Shown in pieces: positions 8,955-18,788 of a stretch of 64,000 nucleotides of DNA. Below the pieces are notes generated by a model that did not search any database, had not been told where the DNA came from, and saw only the letters and a list, made by a program, of their open reading frames with translations. The DNA is from an uncultured Bryobacterales bacterium. Lineage in GTDB: Bacteria > Acidobacteriota > Terriglobia > Bryobacterales > UBA6623. Every line of letters starts with the position of its first letter. Position 1 is the stretch's first letter. Location: contig OX638379.1 in NCBI GenBank assembly GCA_951813605.1, positions 2,428,471 to 2,492,470 on the forward strand. Direction: 5' to 3'. The position numbers and the translations under genes are program-made.

Positions 8955-9820
8955 CCTCTTTTCCTGCCGTCGTTCGCCGGCTGGACTGCGACCTGTTTCT
9001 CGAATCGCAGGTCGACAGCCTCGACGGGGCCAAACTCCGACTTCCAAGCATCGATGTAGTTGAGGAACACGTCTAGCCTGTGCTGGAAATGCCGGTCCCC
9101 CATCTGGAGCTTGATCATCCGGTTCTGGTGCTTGGTGAGGACCACGGCGTTGCCGGAGTCGGAAACGTCGATTTCGGAGACCCCCTTGGCAAGATCGCGA
9201 CCCTTCGCGCCAAAAACTTCCATCACGGTCTCGAACAAGTTGACCCGACGGCGCCGCTGGTCGATCGGCATCGCCTCGTCGATGCCTGTGATCACGGGAA
9301 GCGAACTATCGCCGCCGGCGCGAAGATCCAGGATCACCCCGTCGGCATCGATCATTCGCACCGCATTCGACACCGGCAGGCGCAGGAACGCCACCGGCTT
9401 GCGCTCGACGACCGTGACCGCGATCGTGCGCGGCCAGACCTTCGCTGCGGTGGCGGTTTTCACCCAAGGAATCGAACGCAGTTCCAGCAAGCGGCCGGAA
9501 ATGTCCACCGCTGCGAGGCTCTGCCCGGAGTCGTCGGCGAATACCTGCCGGATCTCTTCGGGACCGAGGGCGGAAAGGCCCTCGATCCGGAAGCCTCCCT
9601 GCTCCGGATCCACGCGGAAGGGAGCGGTCTGCAGGACTATTGAGAACAGGAGCCAGTACGCTGCACCTAGTACCGCGGCGCTCCCCGCAATGCGTAGCGC
9701 CGTTCTTAGCAAGCTGCGCTTTAGGGGCGGGACCCGTGGGTCCTGCTCCGGCTGTGTGACGCGGAGGCCGGTCGACGACTCGTCGACCGGCGTCTCCTGA
9801 GCGGCCTTCTTGAGTGCCAA
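8951..9820 (-). CDS. ftsQ: Cell-division protein FtsQ
   Basis: FtsQ is a single-pass inner-membrane protein linking cytoplasmic and periplasmic divisome parts. The 289 residues show a cytoplasmic N-terminus, one membrane helix (about 40-62, 'IAGSAAVLGAAYWLLFSIVL'), a POTRA domain ('FRIEGLSALGPEEIRQVF') and the beta domain with 'LRSIPWVKTATAAKVWPRTI', the typical FtsQ core. The start lies two bases after the murC stop and the end overlaps ftsA by four bases, so translation is coupled. No murB or ddl gene separates it from murC, unlike in many Proteobacteria. Confidence 0.94.
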   Translation of the reverse strand: MALKKAAQETPVDESSTGLRVTQPEQDPRVPPLKRSLLRTALRIAGSAAVLGAAYWLLFSIVLQTAPFRVDPEQGGFRIEGLSALGPEEIRQVFADDSGQSLAAVDISGRLLELRSIPWVKTATAAKVWPRTIAVTVVERKPVAFLRLPVSNAVRMIDADGVILDLRAGGDSSLPVITGIDEAMPIDQRRRRVNLFETVMEVFGAKGRDLAKGVSEIDVSDSGNAVVLTKHQNRMIKLQMGDRHFQHRLDVFLNYIDAWKSEFGPVEAVDLRFEKQVAVQPANDGRKRG

Positions 9821-9822
9821 AG

Positions 9823-11283
9823 CTACTTCACCTCCTCCTCAGCCGAAGCGACCCCTATGGATTCGGTGGCCTCGACCGGTTCAACGTCCCCGCGACGAAG
9901 CCGCTCCAAGAGTCCCTCGCCTGCCATCCAGACGTTTCCTGCCCCGAAGGTGATCAGGGCGTCGCCGGGACGCAGGGTGGTCGCCGCCCGTTCGACGGCG
10001 TCCTTCATTGACGGGCAGTAGCTCGCATGCGGGTGACCCGAGCGGACGATCTTCTCCACGAGCCGCGGGCTGCAGACTCCCGGCAGAGCGTCTTCGCCTG
10101 CCGAGTAAATGTCAACGACCCACACTCGATCGCACTCCGCGAAGCAATGCGCGAACTCGTCCTCGAGATCCTTGGTGCGACTGTAGCGGTGGGGCTGGAA
10201 GATCACGTTCACGGAGCGGAAGCCGCACGATGCCGCCGCCGCTAGGGTCGTCCGGATTTCGGTGGGATGGTGCCCGTAATCGTCAATCACCGTCACGCCC
10301 CGCTCCTCGCCGCGCTGCTGGAAGCGCCGATCGACACCCCGGAACTGCTTCAGGCCGGCCCGTATGAGATCGACTGGAATCTCCAGTTCCATGCCGACAA
10401 GCACAGCTGCCATTGCGTTGCGCACCGTGTGCAAGCCAACGCCCCGCACGCTGAAGCGCCCGAGATCCGATCCTCGGTGAATCAGTCGGAAGGAGGCCTT
10501 GCCCTTGGACAGCCGGATCCCGTGGGCTACCAGATCAGCGTCTGGCGAGACCGCGCGCAAGCCGTAGGTGAGGCAGCGCCGCTGGATCGCTCCGGCGATG
10601 CGCTTGACGAGCGGGTCGTCCAAGCAAATGATGGCCGCGCCGTAAAACGGCACGCTGTTGGCGAACTGCTCGAACGCTTTCAGCAGGTTCGAGGAGGAGC
10701 CGTAATGATCCATATGCTCGCGATCGATGTTCGTGATGACACTCACAATCGGGTCGAGGGCTAGGAAGGAACCGTCCGATTCGTCCGCCTCGACGAGCAG
10801 GTAATCGCTCTTGCCCAGCCGGGCGTTGGACCCGATCGAAGCCACGCGACCTCCGATGACAACCGTGGGATCCTTGCGGCCCGCCCCCAAGACCGCGGCG
10901 CAGATCGAGGAGGTAGAGGTCTTCCCGTGGCTGCCTGCGATAGCAATCCCGTACTTGACCCGCATCAGTTCGGCGAGCAGCTCCCCTCGCGAGATCACGG
11001 GCAGCTTGCGCCGTCTCGCTTCCGCGAGCTCCGGATTGTTTCCCGGGATGGCGGAACTGGTGACAACGGCTTCCGGATCTTCCAAGTGCTCCGCCGAGTG
11101 GCCAGCCCAAACTCTCGCACCGAGTTTGCGCAATCTCTTGGTGATTGGGGATTCCCTCAGATCGGAGCCGGTTACCGTATAGCCCAAGGTGAGCAGGATC
11201 TCGGCGATCCCGCTCATCCCGATCCCGCCGATGCCTATAAAGTGGATCCGGCGCTGGCGGAACGCCTCCTTGTTGAAAAGCAT
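9823..11283 (-). CDS. murC: UDP-N-acetylmuramate--L-alanine ligase MurC
   Basis: MurC adds L-Ala to UDP-MurNAc in the cytoplasm, the first peptide step of peptidoglycan precursor synthesis. The 486-residue length is normal. Visible motifs are the N-terminal nucleotide fold 'IGIGGIGMSGIAE' (16-28), the ATP loop GSHGKTS (117-123), the central-domain segment 'YLLVEADESDGSFL' and the C-terminal 'VIDDYGHHPTEI'. It follows murG by two bases and precedes ftsQ by two, inside a continuous minus-strand operon. Confidence 0.97.
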   Translation of the reverse strand: MLFNKEAFRQRRIHFIGIGGIGMSGIAEILLTLGYTVTGSDLRESPITKRLRKLGARVWAGHSAEHLEDPEAVVTSSAIPGNNPELAEARRRKLPVISRGELLAELMRVKYGIAIAGSHGKTSTSSICAAVLGAGRKDPTVVIGGRVASIGSNARLGKSDYLLVEADESDGSFLALDPIVSVITNIDREHMDHYGSSSNLLKAFEQFANSVPFYGAAIICLDDPLVKRIAGAIQRRCLTYGLRAVSPDADLVAHGIRLSKGKASFRLIHRGSDLGRFSVRGVGLHTVRNAMAAVLVGMELEIPVDLIRAGLKQFRGVDRRFQQRGEERGVTVIDDYGHHPTEIRTTLAAAASCGFRSVNVIFQPHRYSRTKDLEDEFAHCFAECDRVWVVDIYSAGEDALPGVCSPRLVEKIVRSGHPHASYCPSMKDAVERAATTLRPGDALITFGAGNVWMAGEGLLERLRRGDVEPVEATESIGVASAEEEVK

Positions 11284-11285
11284 GT

Positions 11286-12389
11286 CTAAACAATCCCTCC
11301 TGCCCGTTCAGCGGCCTCGGCGACGGCGTCGGCGGCGTGTTCGGCCGCTCCCACCGGAGCCAACGGCGCCAGCGCGGTTGCCATTTCCGCGAGCCGCTCG
11401 GGATTCCCGGCGAACCCTTCGATTTCCCTCACCATGCGCTCTCCCGTCCATTCCTTGTCCTCCACTACAACCGCCCCGCCGACCCCGGCCAGCACCGCGC
11501 TGTTGGCGCGCTGGTGATCGTCAGCGGCGTACGGGAATGGGACCAGGACGGCGGGCTTGCACGCGGCGCAGAGCTCGGCCAGAACCGAAGCACCCGCGCG
11601 ACAGATAACCAAGTCGCTCCCCGCGAACAGCTCCGGCATGTTGTCGAAGAAGGCGGCCGAATTCGCGTCAACTCCAAGGTCCCGGTATGCCGAGGCGACC
11701 TGCTCGCGCTCGCGCTCGCCCGTTTGGTGGACCAGCCTGGGTGCCAAGAAGCCCTCCCGGTGCCAGATGCGAGCAGCTTCCACTGCCGCCCGATTGAGAC
11801 GTGCCGCGCCCTGGCTGCCCCCCAGAATCAAGACGGTGAATGGCCCGTTGGCCGGTCTCGGCTCGGTCCGGAAGAAGTCGCTCCGCACCGGCATTCCAGT
11901 CACCTCGCAAGAAGCCGCTCGGAAGAACGACGCGGCCCTTGGATGTCCGAGCAGCGCGCGGCGAGCCGCCGGCGCGGCAAGACGATTCGCCAGGCCTGGC
12001 AGCGCATTGGGCTCGAGAACGACTAGCGGCACCTCCAGCAAGGCGCACGCGGCGACGAGCGGCCCCGCCGCGTAGCCTCCCAGGCTAAGGGCCACTTCCG
12101 GGCCCCGTTCCCGCACCACCTTCACGGCCGCGGCCAGCGCGCACGGGGCGGACAGCAGCGTGGCCAGCCGGCGCCGCAGGGAAACCCTCTTGAGCGATCC
12201 GATGGGAACATGGTGCAGCGCGAATCCGGCTTCCGGCACGAGGCGGTTCTCGAACCCCCGGGCCGTGCCGAGGAAAACGCATTCCCAGCCGCGGGCACGC
12301 AGCGTCTTCGCCACTTCGAGGCCCGGTATCACATGTCCTCCGGTCCCGCCGGCCGCGATCAGGACGCATTTCCTGTCAGAACGATCCAT
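11286..12389 (-). CDS. murG: Undecaprenyldiphospho-muramoylpentapeptide beta-N-acetylglucosaminyltransferase MurG
   Basis: MurG transfers GlcNAc from UDP-GlcNAc to lipid I at the inner face of the membrane, forming lipid II. From the ATG at 12389 it has 367 residues, normal for the family. The GGTGGH loop (14-19) and 'LILGGSQGAARLNRA' of the second Rossmann domain are clear, as is 'VICRAGASVLAELCAACKPAVLVPFPYAADDHQ' split across the UDP-GlcNAc site. Two starts are possible: ATG at 12395 overlaps the ftsW stop, and ATG at 12389 is better spaced from GGAAG. They differ by only two residues. Much longer in-frame starts lie inside ftsW and are unlikely. Confidence 0.95.
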   Translation of the reverse strand: MDRSDRKCVLIAAGGTGGHVIPGLEVAKTLRARGWECVFLGTARGFENRLVPEAGFALHHVPIGSLKRVSLRRRLATLLSAPCALAAAVKVVRERGPEVALSLGGYAAGPLVAACALLEVPLVVLEPNALPGLANRLAAPAARRALLGHPRAASFFRAASCEVTGMPVRSDFFRTEPRPANGPFTVLILGGSQGAARLNRAAVEAARIWHREGFLAPRLVHQTGEREREQVASAYRDLGVDANSAAFFDNMPELFAGSDLVICRAGASVLAELCAACKPAVLVPFPYAADDHQRANSAVLAGVGGAVVVEDKEWTGERMVREIEGFAGNPERLAEMATALAPLAPVGAAEHAADAVAEAAERAGGIV

Positions 12390-12391
12390 GG

Positions 12392-13465
12392 TCATCTTCC
12401 AAACCGGCTGATATTCAGCAGCACTCCCGAGCAGGCGAGCACGGTCATGAGCGAGGTGCCGCCGTAACTGACGAACGGGAGCGGCATGCCCTTCGTGGGG
12501 AGCAACCCGAGGACCACGCCCATGTTCAGCATCGCTTGGCTGACAATCATGACCGTGATGCCTCCGGCTAGGAACACGCCGAATAGGTCGGGCGCCCCTA
12601 CGGCTGCGCGCAGTCCCCTGCGCAAGATCAAGTAGAACGCGATGACGAGCAGCATCGTCCCTAGCAGTCCGAGTTCCTCGCCGACCATTGCGAATATGAA
12701 GTCGGTGTGGGCCTCCGGCAGGAAGTGCATCTTTTGCCTGCCGACCATCCAGCCTTCCCCCAAGAGGCCTCCGGATCCCACGGCGATCTCCGACTGCAAG
12801 ATCTGGAAGCCGCTGCCCAAGGGGTCTTTTTCGGGATGCAGGAACGCCAGCACTCGCTGGCGGCGGTAATCGACGAGCCAAACCGTGAAATAAAGGACGG
12901 GAATCACAGGCACTGCCGCCACCGCTAGGAAGCGGAGCGGCGTTCTTGCCATGTAAAGCATGGAGCCGGCCAGTATTGCCAGACAGGCCGTGGTTCCGAA
13001 ATCCTTGCCGACCAAGATCAGCGCCGCGAGCACGCCGACCACGGCCGCGGGCGGAAGAAGTGTCGCGGCGCGGTTCATTCTGTGCTTGTTGCGCTCTAGG
13101 TAATAGGCGAGAAATAGAATGGTTGCGGGCTTCGCAAGTTCGGAGGGCTGCAGCGACAGCACCCCCAGCCGCAAGAACCGCTGCGTGTTTGCTCCCGTGC
13201 CGAGCGTGGTTGCAACAAGCAGCAAGGTGACGCTTGCGGCCAAGACCGCATAGACGATCTTGGGGTTCCGGAGACGGCGATAGTCCGAGAAGATCAGGCC
13301 GTACATCGCAACGAAGCCGATCGAGGCTGCGACGAGCTGCTTGGCGATGTAGAGAGAGCCTCCATCCGCGGAGGCTGTCGTGCTGTAGACCATCATCAGC
13401 CCGAACAGCGCCAGCGAAAGGATCACCCAGATCAGAACGTGGTCGCAGCGCAACATCAGCGGCAT
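12392..13465 (-). CDS. ftsW: Lipid II polymerase FtsW (SEDS family)
   Basis: FtsW is the septal peptidoglycan glycosyltransferase that works with FtsI. The protein (357 residues from the ATG at 13465) is almost entirely hydrophobic with about ten membrane segments. SEDS hallmarks include 'GANTQRFLRLGVLSLQPSELAKPA' in pieces, 'GKDFGTTACLAIL', 'EAHTDFIFAMVGEELGLLG' and the C-terminal 'LPTKGMPLPFVSYGGTS'. I chose 13465 because it lies one base after the murD stop; the alternative TTG at 13486 would overlap murD. The end overlaps murG. Confidence 0.95.
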   Translation of the reverse strand: MPLMLRCDHVLIWVILSLALFGLMMVYSTTASADGGSLYIAKQLVAASIGFVAMYGLIFSDYRRLRNPKIVYAVLAASVTLLLVATTLGTGANTQRFLRLGVLSLQPSELAKPATILFLAYYLERNKHRMNRAATLLPPAAVVGVLAALILVGKDFGTTACLAILAGSMLYMARTPLRFLAVAAVPVIPVLYFTVWLVDYRRQRVLAFLHPEKDPLGSGFQILQSEIAVGSGGLLGEGWMVGRQKMHFLPEAHTDFIFAMVGEELGLLGTMLLVIAFYLILRRGLRAAVGAPDLFGVFLAGGITVMIVSQAMLNMGVVLGLLPTKGMPLPFVSYGGTSLMTVLACSGVLLNISRFGR

Positions 13466-13466
13466 A

Positions 13467-14804
13467 TCAGGCCCCCAGTTCCCCAACGAGTCGCCGGAAC
13501 TCCCGACCGCGCTCTATGTAGTTGGCGTACTGGTCGAAACTGGCGCAGGCGGGCGCGAGCAGGACCGTGTCGCCGGGCCGGGCGCGCGAGACGGCGTAGC
13601 TCAAGGCCGCGCCGAGAGTCCCGGACTCCACGATCGGGACAGAGCCCCCGAGCTGCTGGCGGATCAGCGTCGCGGCTTCGCCAACCAGCAGCGCCGCGCA
13701 AGCCCGCGAGTGCAGCGTCGCGGCTAAGGGTCCGAAGTCCGAGCCCTTGTCCCGGCCGCCGAGGATCGCCCACAGGCCGGAGCGGAACGAGCCGCAGGCC
13801 TTGACCGCCGCTGCAACATTGGTGGCCTTCGAGTCGTTGAAATAGTCCACTCCGCGCACGTTGGCCACGAATTCCATACGGTGCGGAACTGGTTGGAAGG
13901 TTCGCAGAGCGCGACTAATCACAGAGGGAGCCACGCCGGCCAAGCGGCAGGCGGCGACTGCCACGAGCGCGTTCTCGACATTGTGGACGCCCTTGATGGG
14001 CAGGTCGGACTCCGCGAAATCGACGCCGCGGAAGAGGATCCGACCGTTGGCGGCGCACGCTTCTGCGCAGTCGCGACAGGCCGTGCCAAAGCGCACCACG
14101 GATCCCCGTGCCAGCGGCTCCATTGCCCTGCACGCCGCATCCTCGTCGTTCAGCACTGCGACGTCCCCTGGCTCCTGGTTTCTCAGAATCCTGGCCTTCG
14201 CCGCCGTGTATGCCTCGATAGTGCGATGACGGTCAAGATGGTCCGGCGTCACGTTGAGAACCGCGGCTATGTGGCAACGTAACGACTCGCTCGCCTCGAG
14301 TTGGAAGCTCGAGAGCTCGAGCACATGCCAATCCTCGGCACGCGAATCGTCCACAATTTCGAGAACCGGCGTCCCGACATTGCCTGCCACCTTCCCCGAA
14401 ACGCCTGCCTCGCGCAGCACGTGGTCGATCAGCGAAACGGTCGTGGTCTTGCCATTCGTGCCGGTCACGCCGATCACGCGCCCCCGCAGCTCCCGGGCCG
14501 CGACCTCCAACTCGCCGCAGACGACGATTCCCTGCCGGCGCGCTCGCATCAAGCCCGGCAGGTCCCACGGCACACCCGGCGACGGCACGATGAGATCCTG
14601 CGCCAGGAGCAGTGACTCGGGATGCCCGCCGAAGTGAAGGCGGACCGGCTCATCCGCCAATGCCTCCACCGCGTCTGCCAATTCTTGCCGTGAGCCCGAG
14701 TCCGCCGCCGAGACGACGGCACCGCGCCTCGCGAGGAAGCGCACGGCGGCCAGCCCGGACTTGCCCAGCCCGATGACCAGCGCTCGCTTGCCGTTCAGAT
14801 TCAT
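13467..14804 (-). CDS. murD: UDP-N-acetylmuramoyl-L-alanine--D-glutamate ligase MurD
   Basis: MurD adds D-Glu to UDP-MurNAc-L-Ala. The start at 14804 overlaps the mraY stop (ATGA) and gives 445 residues, the usual length. A dinucleotide-like N-terminal fold starts 'ALVIGLGKSGLAAVRFL', the ATP loop GTNGKTT is at 115-121, 'LNVTPDHLDRH' lies in the central domain and 'YFNDSKATNVAAAVKA' is the conserved C-terminal segment with the catalytic Lys region. Longer in-frame starts fall inside mraY and were rejected. Confidence 0.97.
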   Translation of the reverse strand: MNLNGKRALVIGLGKSGLAAVRFLARRGAVVSAADSGSRQELADAVEALADEPVRLHFGGHPESLLLAQDLIVPSPGVPWDLPGLMRARRQGIVVCGELEVAARELRGRVIGVTGTNGKTTTVSLIDHVLREAGVSGKVAGNVGTPVLEIVDDSRAEDWHVLELSSFQLEASESLRCHIAAVLNVTPDHLDRHRTIEAYTAAKARILRNQEPGDVAVLNDEDAACRAMEPLARGSVVRFGTACRDCAEACAANGRILFRGVDFAESDLPIKGVHNVENALVAVAACRLAGVAPSVISRALRTFQPVPHRMEFVANVRGVDYFNDSKATNVAAAVKACGSFRSGLWAILGGRDKGSDFGPLAATLHSRACAALLVGEAATLIRQQLGGSVPIVESGTLGAALSYAVSRARPGDTVLLAPACASFDQYANYIERGREFRRLVGELGA

Positions 14805-15934
14805 CGCAACTTCAGTGTGCTGATCGCGAACAGCGCCCAGACGAAACCCACGATCCAAAACCGCACGATCACCTTCGACTCCGGCCAGCCCAGCTGCTCG
14901 AAGTGATGGTGAAGCGGGGCCATTCGAAGAACCCGCTTCCCGGTCAGCTGGAAGCTGCCCACTTGGGCAATCACAGAAAGTGCCTCGACCACAAACACCC
15001 CGCCAATGAAGAGCAGCACGACCTCCTGCTTCGCCAGGACTGCCACGGTGCCGATGGTCCCTCCCAAGCTCAGTGCCCCGACGTCGCCCATGAAGATCTG
15101 AGCCGGGTGGGAGTTGTACCAGAGGAATGCGAGGCTGGCACCGACGATGGCCCCGCACAAGACGGTCAACTCTGCCGCCATGGGCACTACCGGGACATCT
15201 AGGTAGGATGCGATCTCGCTATGCCCGGCGATATACACGAGCACCGCGAGGGCGCCTACACAAATGATTGTCAGTCCGATCGCCAAGCCATCCAAGCCGT
15301 CCGTGAGATTCACTGCATTGCTGGAACCAACCAGAACGAAGAAGAGAAAAACAACGAATATCGCGTAGGCGAACGGCAATGTGAGCGGGTTCGCCGCGAG
15401 TGAGTGAATCACAAGATCCGGTCGGATCTCCTTGAGGAACGGAAGGGTCAGCTCGGTCGAATACGAGCCACGGGAGCTCAAGGCTATGAGCATCGAGCCG
15501 ATCAGCAGGGTCATGACGCACTGCAGGCCGAGCTTCTGCCAGCCGCGGAGGCCCAGGTTGCGCTTTCGAGCAACCTTGCTGTAGTCATCCAAGAACCCGA
15601 TCAGACCGAATCCAAGCATCGCCAGCAAGGCAATCCAGATGTAGGGATTGCGCAAGTCGGCCAAGAGCAGCGTCGGAACGATTGCGGAAACGCAGATCAG
15701 GAGCCCTCCCATGGTCGGGGTGCCCGCCTTGCTTTGATGCGATTCCGGCCCTTCCTCGCGAATGTACTGGCCGATCTGCGCCTCCCGAAGCTTTCGAATG
15801 AGCCAGGGCCCGAGCACCAGTCCGATCATGAGCGCGGCAAAGCTCGCGATCGCCGTCCGGACGGTGATGTAGCCGAACACGCGAAGCGGGCTGAAGAGCG
15901 GGTAGAGCTGCTCTATGACGTACTGATAAAGCAT
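14801..15934 (-). CDS. mraY: Phospho-N-acetylmuramoyl-pentapeptide transferase MraY
   Basis: MraY joins UDP-MurNAc-pentapeptide to undecaprenyl phosphate, making lipid I in the inner membrane. The 377 residues form about ten membrane helices. Family motifs are 'HQSKAGTPTMGGLL' (66-79), 'FLDDYSK' with Asp116-Asp117, 'NAVNLTDGLDGLAIG', 'QIFMGDVGALSLGG' and the C-terminal 'APLHHHFEQLGWPE'. It starts five bases after murF and overlaps murD. Confidence 0.98.
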   Translation of the reverse strand: MLYQYVIEQLYPLFSPLRVFGYITVRTAIASFAALMIGLVLGPWLIRKLREAQIGQYIREEGPESHQSKAGTPTMGGLLICVSAIVPTLLLADLRNPYIWIALLAMLGFGLIGFLDDYSKVARKRNLGLRGWQKLGLQCVMTLLIGSMLIALSSRGSYSTELTLPFLKEIRPDLVIHSLAANPLTLPFAYAIFVVFLFFVLVGSSNAVNLTDGLDGLAIGLTIICVGALAVLVYIAGHSEIASYLDVPVVPMAAELTVLCGAIVGASLAFLWYNSHPAQIFMGDVGALSLGGTIGTVAVLAKQEVVLLFIGGVFVVEALSVIAQVGSFQLTGKRVLRMAPLHHHFEQLGWPESKVIVRFWIVGFVWALFAISTLKLR

Positions 15935-15939
15935 GCCGA

Positions 15940-17310
15940 CTAGGTGACTATCCTCTCTTCCGGAAACCGGAGTTCCAGCGCCCTTAGCAAGGGGTCGCGC
16001 ACCCGCTCCAAGCGCACGCCGCGGGACGCCTTCAGCAGCACCGCGTCGCCTGGCCTGACCATGCGCGCCAAAGCTCTTGCAGCCTCCAGCGGGCTCTCGA
16101 AAAACTCGCTTGGGACGCCCGACGCGGAGGCGATCTCGGCGGCGTTGCCGCCAACTGCGACTAGGTAGTCGATCCCCGCGGATGCCGCGACACGACCGAT
16201 CTGTCGATGGAGTTCCCGCGACCGCTCGCCGAGTTCGCGCATCTCCCCGAGCACTGCGATCCGGCGCGATGCGCTGGTTCGACGCAGGACTTGCAGCATG
16301 GCTGTCATCGCGGCCGGGTTGGCGTTGTAGCAGTCATCAATGAGGGTGACGCCGCCAGCCTTGCGCACAACCCCGCGCATCGCAGATGCTTGCAGTCGTC
16401 CCAGCGCGTCCACTAGGCTCCCGGGACGGATCCCCAGAGGGCCGATGGCGGCGATCGCGGCGAGAACGTTGTAAACGTTGTGACGTCCCGGGAGCCGCAT
16501 GGACATGGCGGTGCCGGCTACGCGGAATCGAACTCCGTCGCCCCCCCTGTCTTCGACGCGTTCGGCGCGCACGTCGGCCGGTAGATCGATGCCGAATGTC
16601 ACCGTTCGGCCCTCATGGCGCTCCCGGAAGCTCGACACGCGCCGGTCGTCCGCGTTCAGTACCGCGGTGCCGCCGGCTTTGACAGCCTCGATCAGATAGC
16701 TTTTCTCACAAGCAATCTCGTCCTCTGACGCAAAGTTCCCGACATGCGCCGCACCGACATTCGTGACGACGCCGACATCCGGGGAAGCGATTTCCGCAAG
16801 CGGTTGCATCTCGCCGGGATGATTGATCCCGATTTCGACCACAGCGGCCCGCGCCTCGTCAGGAACTCGCAGCAGAGAGAGGGGCAGCCCGTATTCGTTG
16901 TTCAGGTTCCCTTCCGACTTCGCGACCGGAAGAAAGTCTGCAAGCAGCGTCGCGATCGCATCCTTCGTGGTGGTCTTGCCACTGCTCCCGGTGACAGCAA
17001 TGACTGTCTTGCCCCAATTCCTCCTAGCGTCAGTGGCCAAAGCACGCAGCGCCGCGCCCGTTTCAGGCACCGGGATCAGCGCGGCACCCTCGCGAATCGC
17101 GTACGAATCTTCGACAACCGCGGCGATCGCGCCCCGCTTCAACGCGTCCGGAACAAAGTCGTGCCCGTCGAACCGCGGTCCGCGAATAGCGAAGAACAGA
17201 TCTCCCGGAACGACAGTGCGGGAATCGATCGAGTACCCGCGGGCCTCTCCCTCAAACGTCCCGGCAGGCAGGCCGAGCCAAGCGCGGATCTGGGACAGTT
17301 GCAGAATCAC
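15940..17310 (-). CDS. murF: UDP-N-acetylmuramoyl-tripeptide--D-alanyl-D-alanine ligase MurF
   Basis: MurF attaches D-Ala-D-Ala to the tripeptide precursor. The GTG start at 17310 overlaps the murE stop (GTGA). In 456 residues one sees the N-terminal substrate-binding domain ('SIDSRTVVPGDLFFAIRG'), the ATP loop GSSGKTTTKD (108-117), 'EIGINHPGEMQPLAEI', 'LPGRHNVYNVLAA' and 'LIDDCYNANPAAMTAML'. No ddl gene occurs in the cluster, so D-Ala-D-Ala ligase must be encoded elsewhere. Confidence 0.97.
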   Translation of the reverse strand: MILQLSQIRAWLGLPAGTFEGEARGYSIDSRTVVPGDLFFAIRGPRFDGHDFVPDALKRGAIAAVVEDSYAIREGAALIPVPETGAALRALATDARRNWGKTVIAVTGSSGKTTTKDAIATLLADFLPVAKSEGNLNNEYGLPLSLLRVPDEARAAVVEIGINHPGEMQPLAEIASPDVGVVTNVGAAHVGNFASEDEIACEKSYLIEAVKAGGTAVLNADDRRVSSFRERHEGRTVTFGIDLPADVRAERVEDRGGDGVRFRVAGTAMSMRLPGRHNVYNVLAAIAAIGPLGIRPGSLVDALGRLQASAMRGVVRKAGGVTLIDDCYNANPAAMTAMLQVLRRTSASRRIAVLGEMRELGERSRELHRQIGRVAASAGIDYLVAVGGNAAEIASASGVPSEFFESPLEAARALARMVRPGDAVLLKASRGVRLERVRDPLLRALELRFPEERIVT

Positions 17311-18788
17311 CGCTTTTCGTACCCCATCTCTTCGAGCGCGGCCCGAACGGCGCGCCTGTCGTCGAATGCAACTGTGCCTGCGGCCAGTGCCTGCGTTGTC
17401 TCGTGGCCCTTGCCGGCGATCAGGACGACATCGCCGCGTCGGGCCTCTCTTACGGCGGCGGAGATCGCCGCCGCCCGGTCGGCCTCAATCATCCAAGCGG
17501 CATTGCCGGTGCGCAGCCCGGTCTCCACGTCCGCGATGATGCGCAGCGGATCTTCGCTGCGAGGATTGTCCGACGTCAGGATCGCGAAGTCGCTCAGTTC
17601 GCCGGCCGCGCGGCCCATCGGGGCGCGCTTGGAACGGTCCCGGTCGCCGCCACAGCCGAAGAGAGTGAGTACGCGGCCGGGTGGGCGGCCGCGATTGGCG
17701 ACTGCGCGGGCCGCCTTGATCAGGCGACGCAGCGCGTCCTCGGTATGTGCGTAGTCGACGACGGCAAGGAAGGGCTGGCCCGCGTCCACCGACTCGAAGC
17801 GGCCGGGCACCTGGCGCACGAGCCGCAGGCCGTCCTCGATCTCTCTTGCGTCCAGCCCGTTGCATTGCGCGGTCGCCACGGCCGCGAGGAGATTGTCAAT
17901 GTTAAACTCGCCCACCAGCGGGGTTTCCGCGCGGATCCGGCCGCGCGGGGTCTCCACATCGAACCGCATGCCGCGCTCGTCCAACTCGATGCGGCGCGGG
18001 CGCACGTCCGCGGCTTCCCCTCGACCGTACGACACCGCTTGGGAAAGCCTCAGCCTGAGGAAGCGGCGCCCGGTCGCGTCATCAGCGTTGATTACGGCAA
18101 ATCGTGGCGGCTTGGCCCCTGCCCCTTCAAACAAGCGGCGCTTGGCGGCAGCGTAGCTTTCCATGTCACCGTGATAGTCCAGGTGATCCGGCGTCAGGTT
18201 GGTGAAGACAGCCGTGTGAAAGTCCAGTCCTCGGATGCGTTCCAAGGACAGCGCGTGCGACGAAGCCTCCATTGTGGCGTGCGTACCGCCCATCTCGCGC
18301 AGCTGGGCAAGCATGCGGACAACATCCAGCGACTCCGGTGTCGTGTTGACTGCCTTCTCCGCATGCGGGCCGACACGGTGCTCGATCGTGCCCAGCAGGG
18401 CGGTTGTCTTCCCTGCCGAACGCTGGAGAGCATCGATGACGTGGGCGGTAGTCGTCTTGCCGTTGGTGCCAGTGACCGCCGTGACGCAGAGGTCCCGGTC
18501 GGGCCGCTCGTAGAAGCGGAGGCTCGCTTGGGCCAGCGCCCGGCGGCCGTGCGCGACGCGGGCCCAGCGAGAGCCCAGGCCGGACGGGGCCTCGCTCTCG
18601 CTGACAATGGCGGCGGCCCCGGAGCGCAGGGCCTGGGGCACGAAGGAGTGCCCGTCGACTCGCTCTCCCGGAAATGCGAAGAACACCTCGCCCGGTCGCA
18701 GCATGCGGGAGTCGTACTGCAGACCCTTGGCTTCAATGGCCGGCACCGGTTCCGTGGCACACCCCTCTAGCATGGCGTCCAGCCTCAT
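17307..18788 (-). CDS. murE: UDP-MurNAc-L-Ala-D-Glu--meso-2,6-diaminopimelate ligase MurE
   Basis: MurE adds the third residue of the peptide stem. The ATP loop GTNGKTTT is at 107-114. The key specificity motif DNPR is at 407-410 ('LTSDNPRSEDP'), which marks meso-diaminopimelate enzymes, so the wall is predicted to be DAP-type. 'GKGHETTQ' near the end is also typical. Length is 493 residues. The start overlaps the ftsI stop (ATGA) and the end overlaps murF (GTGA). Confidence 0.97.
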   Translation of the reverse strand: MRLDAMLEGCATEPVPAIEAKGLQYDSRMLRPGEVFFAFPGERVDGHSFVPQALRSGAAAIVSESEAPSGLGSRWARVAHGRRALAQASLRFYERPDRDLCVTAVTGTNGKTTTAHVIDALQRSAGKTTALLGTIEHRVGPHAEKAVNTTPESLDVVRMLAQLREMGGTHATMEASSHALSLERIRGLDFHTAVFTNLTPDHLDYHGDMESYAAAKRRLFEGAGAKPPRFAVINADDATGRRFLRLRLSQAVSYGRGEAADVRPRRIELDERGMRFDVETPRGRIRAETPLVGEFNIDNLLAAVATAQCNGLDAREIEDGLRLVRQVPGRFESVDAGQPFLAVVDYAHTEDALRRLIKAARAVANRGRPPGRVLTLFGCGGDRDRSKRAPMGRAAGELSDFAILTSDNPRSEDPLRIIADVETGLRTGNAAWMIEADRAAAISAAVREARRGDVVLIAGKGHETTQALAAGTVAFDDRRAVRAALEEMGYEKR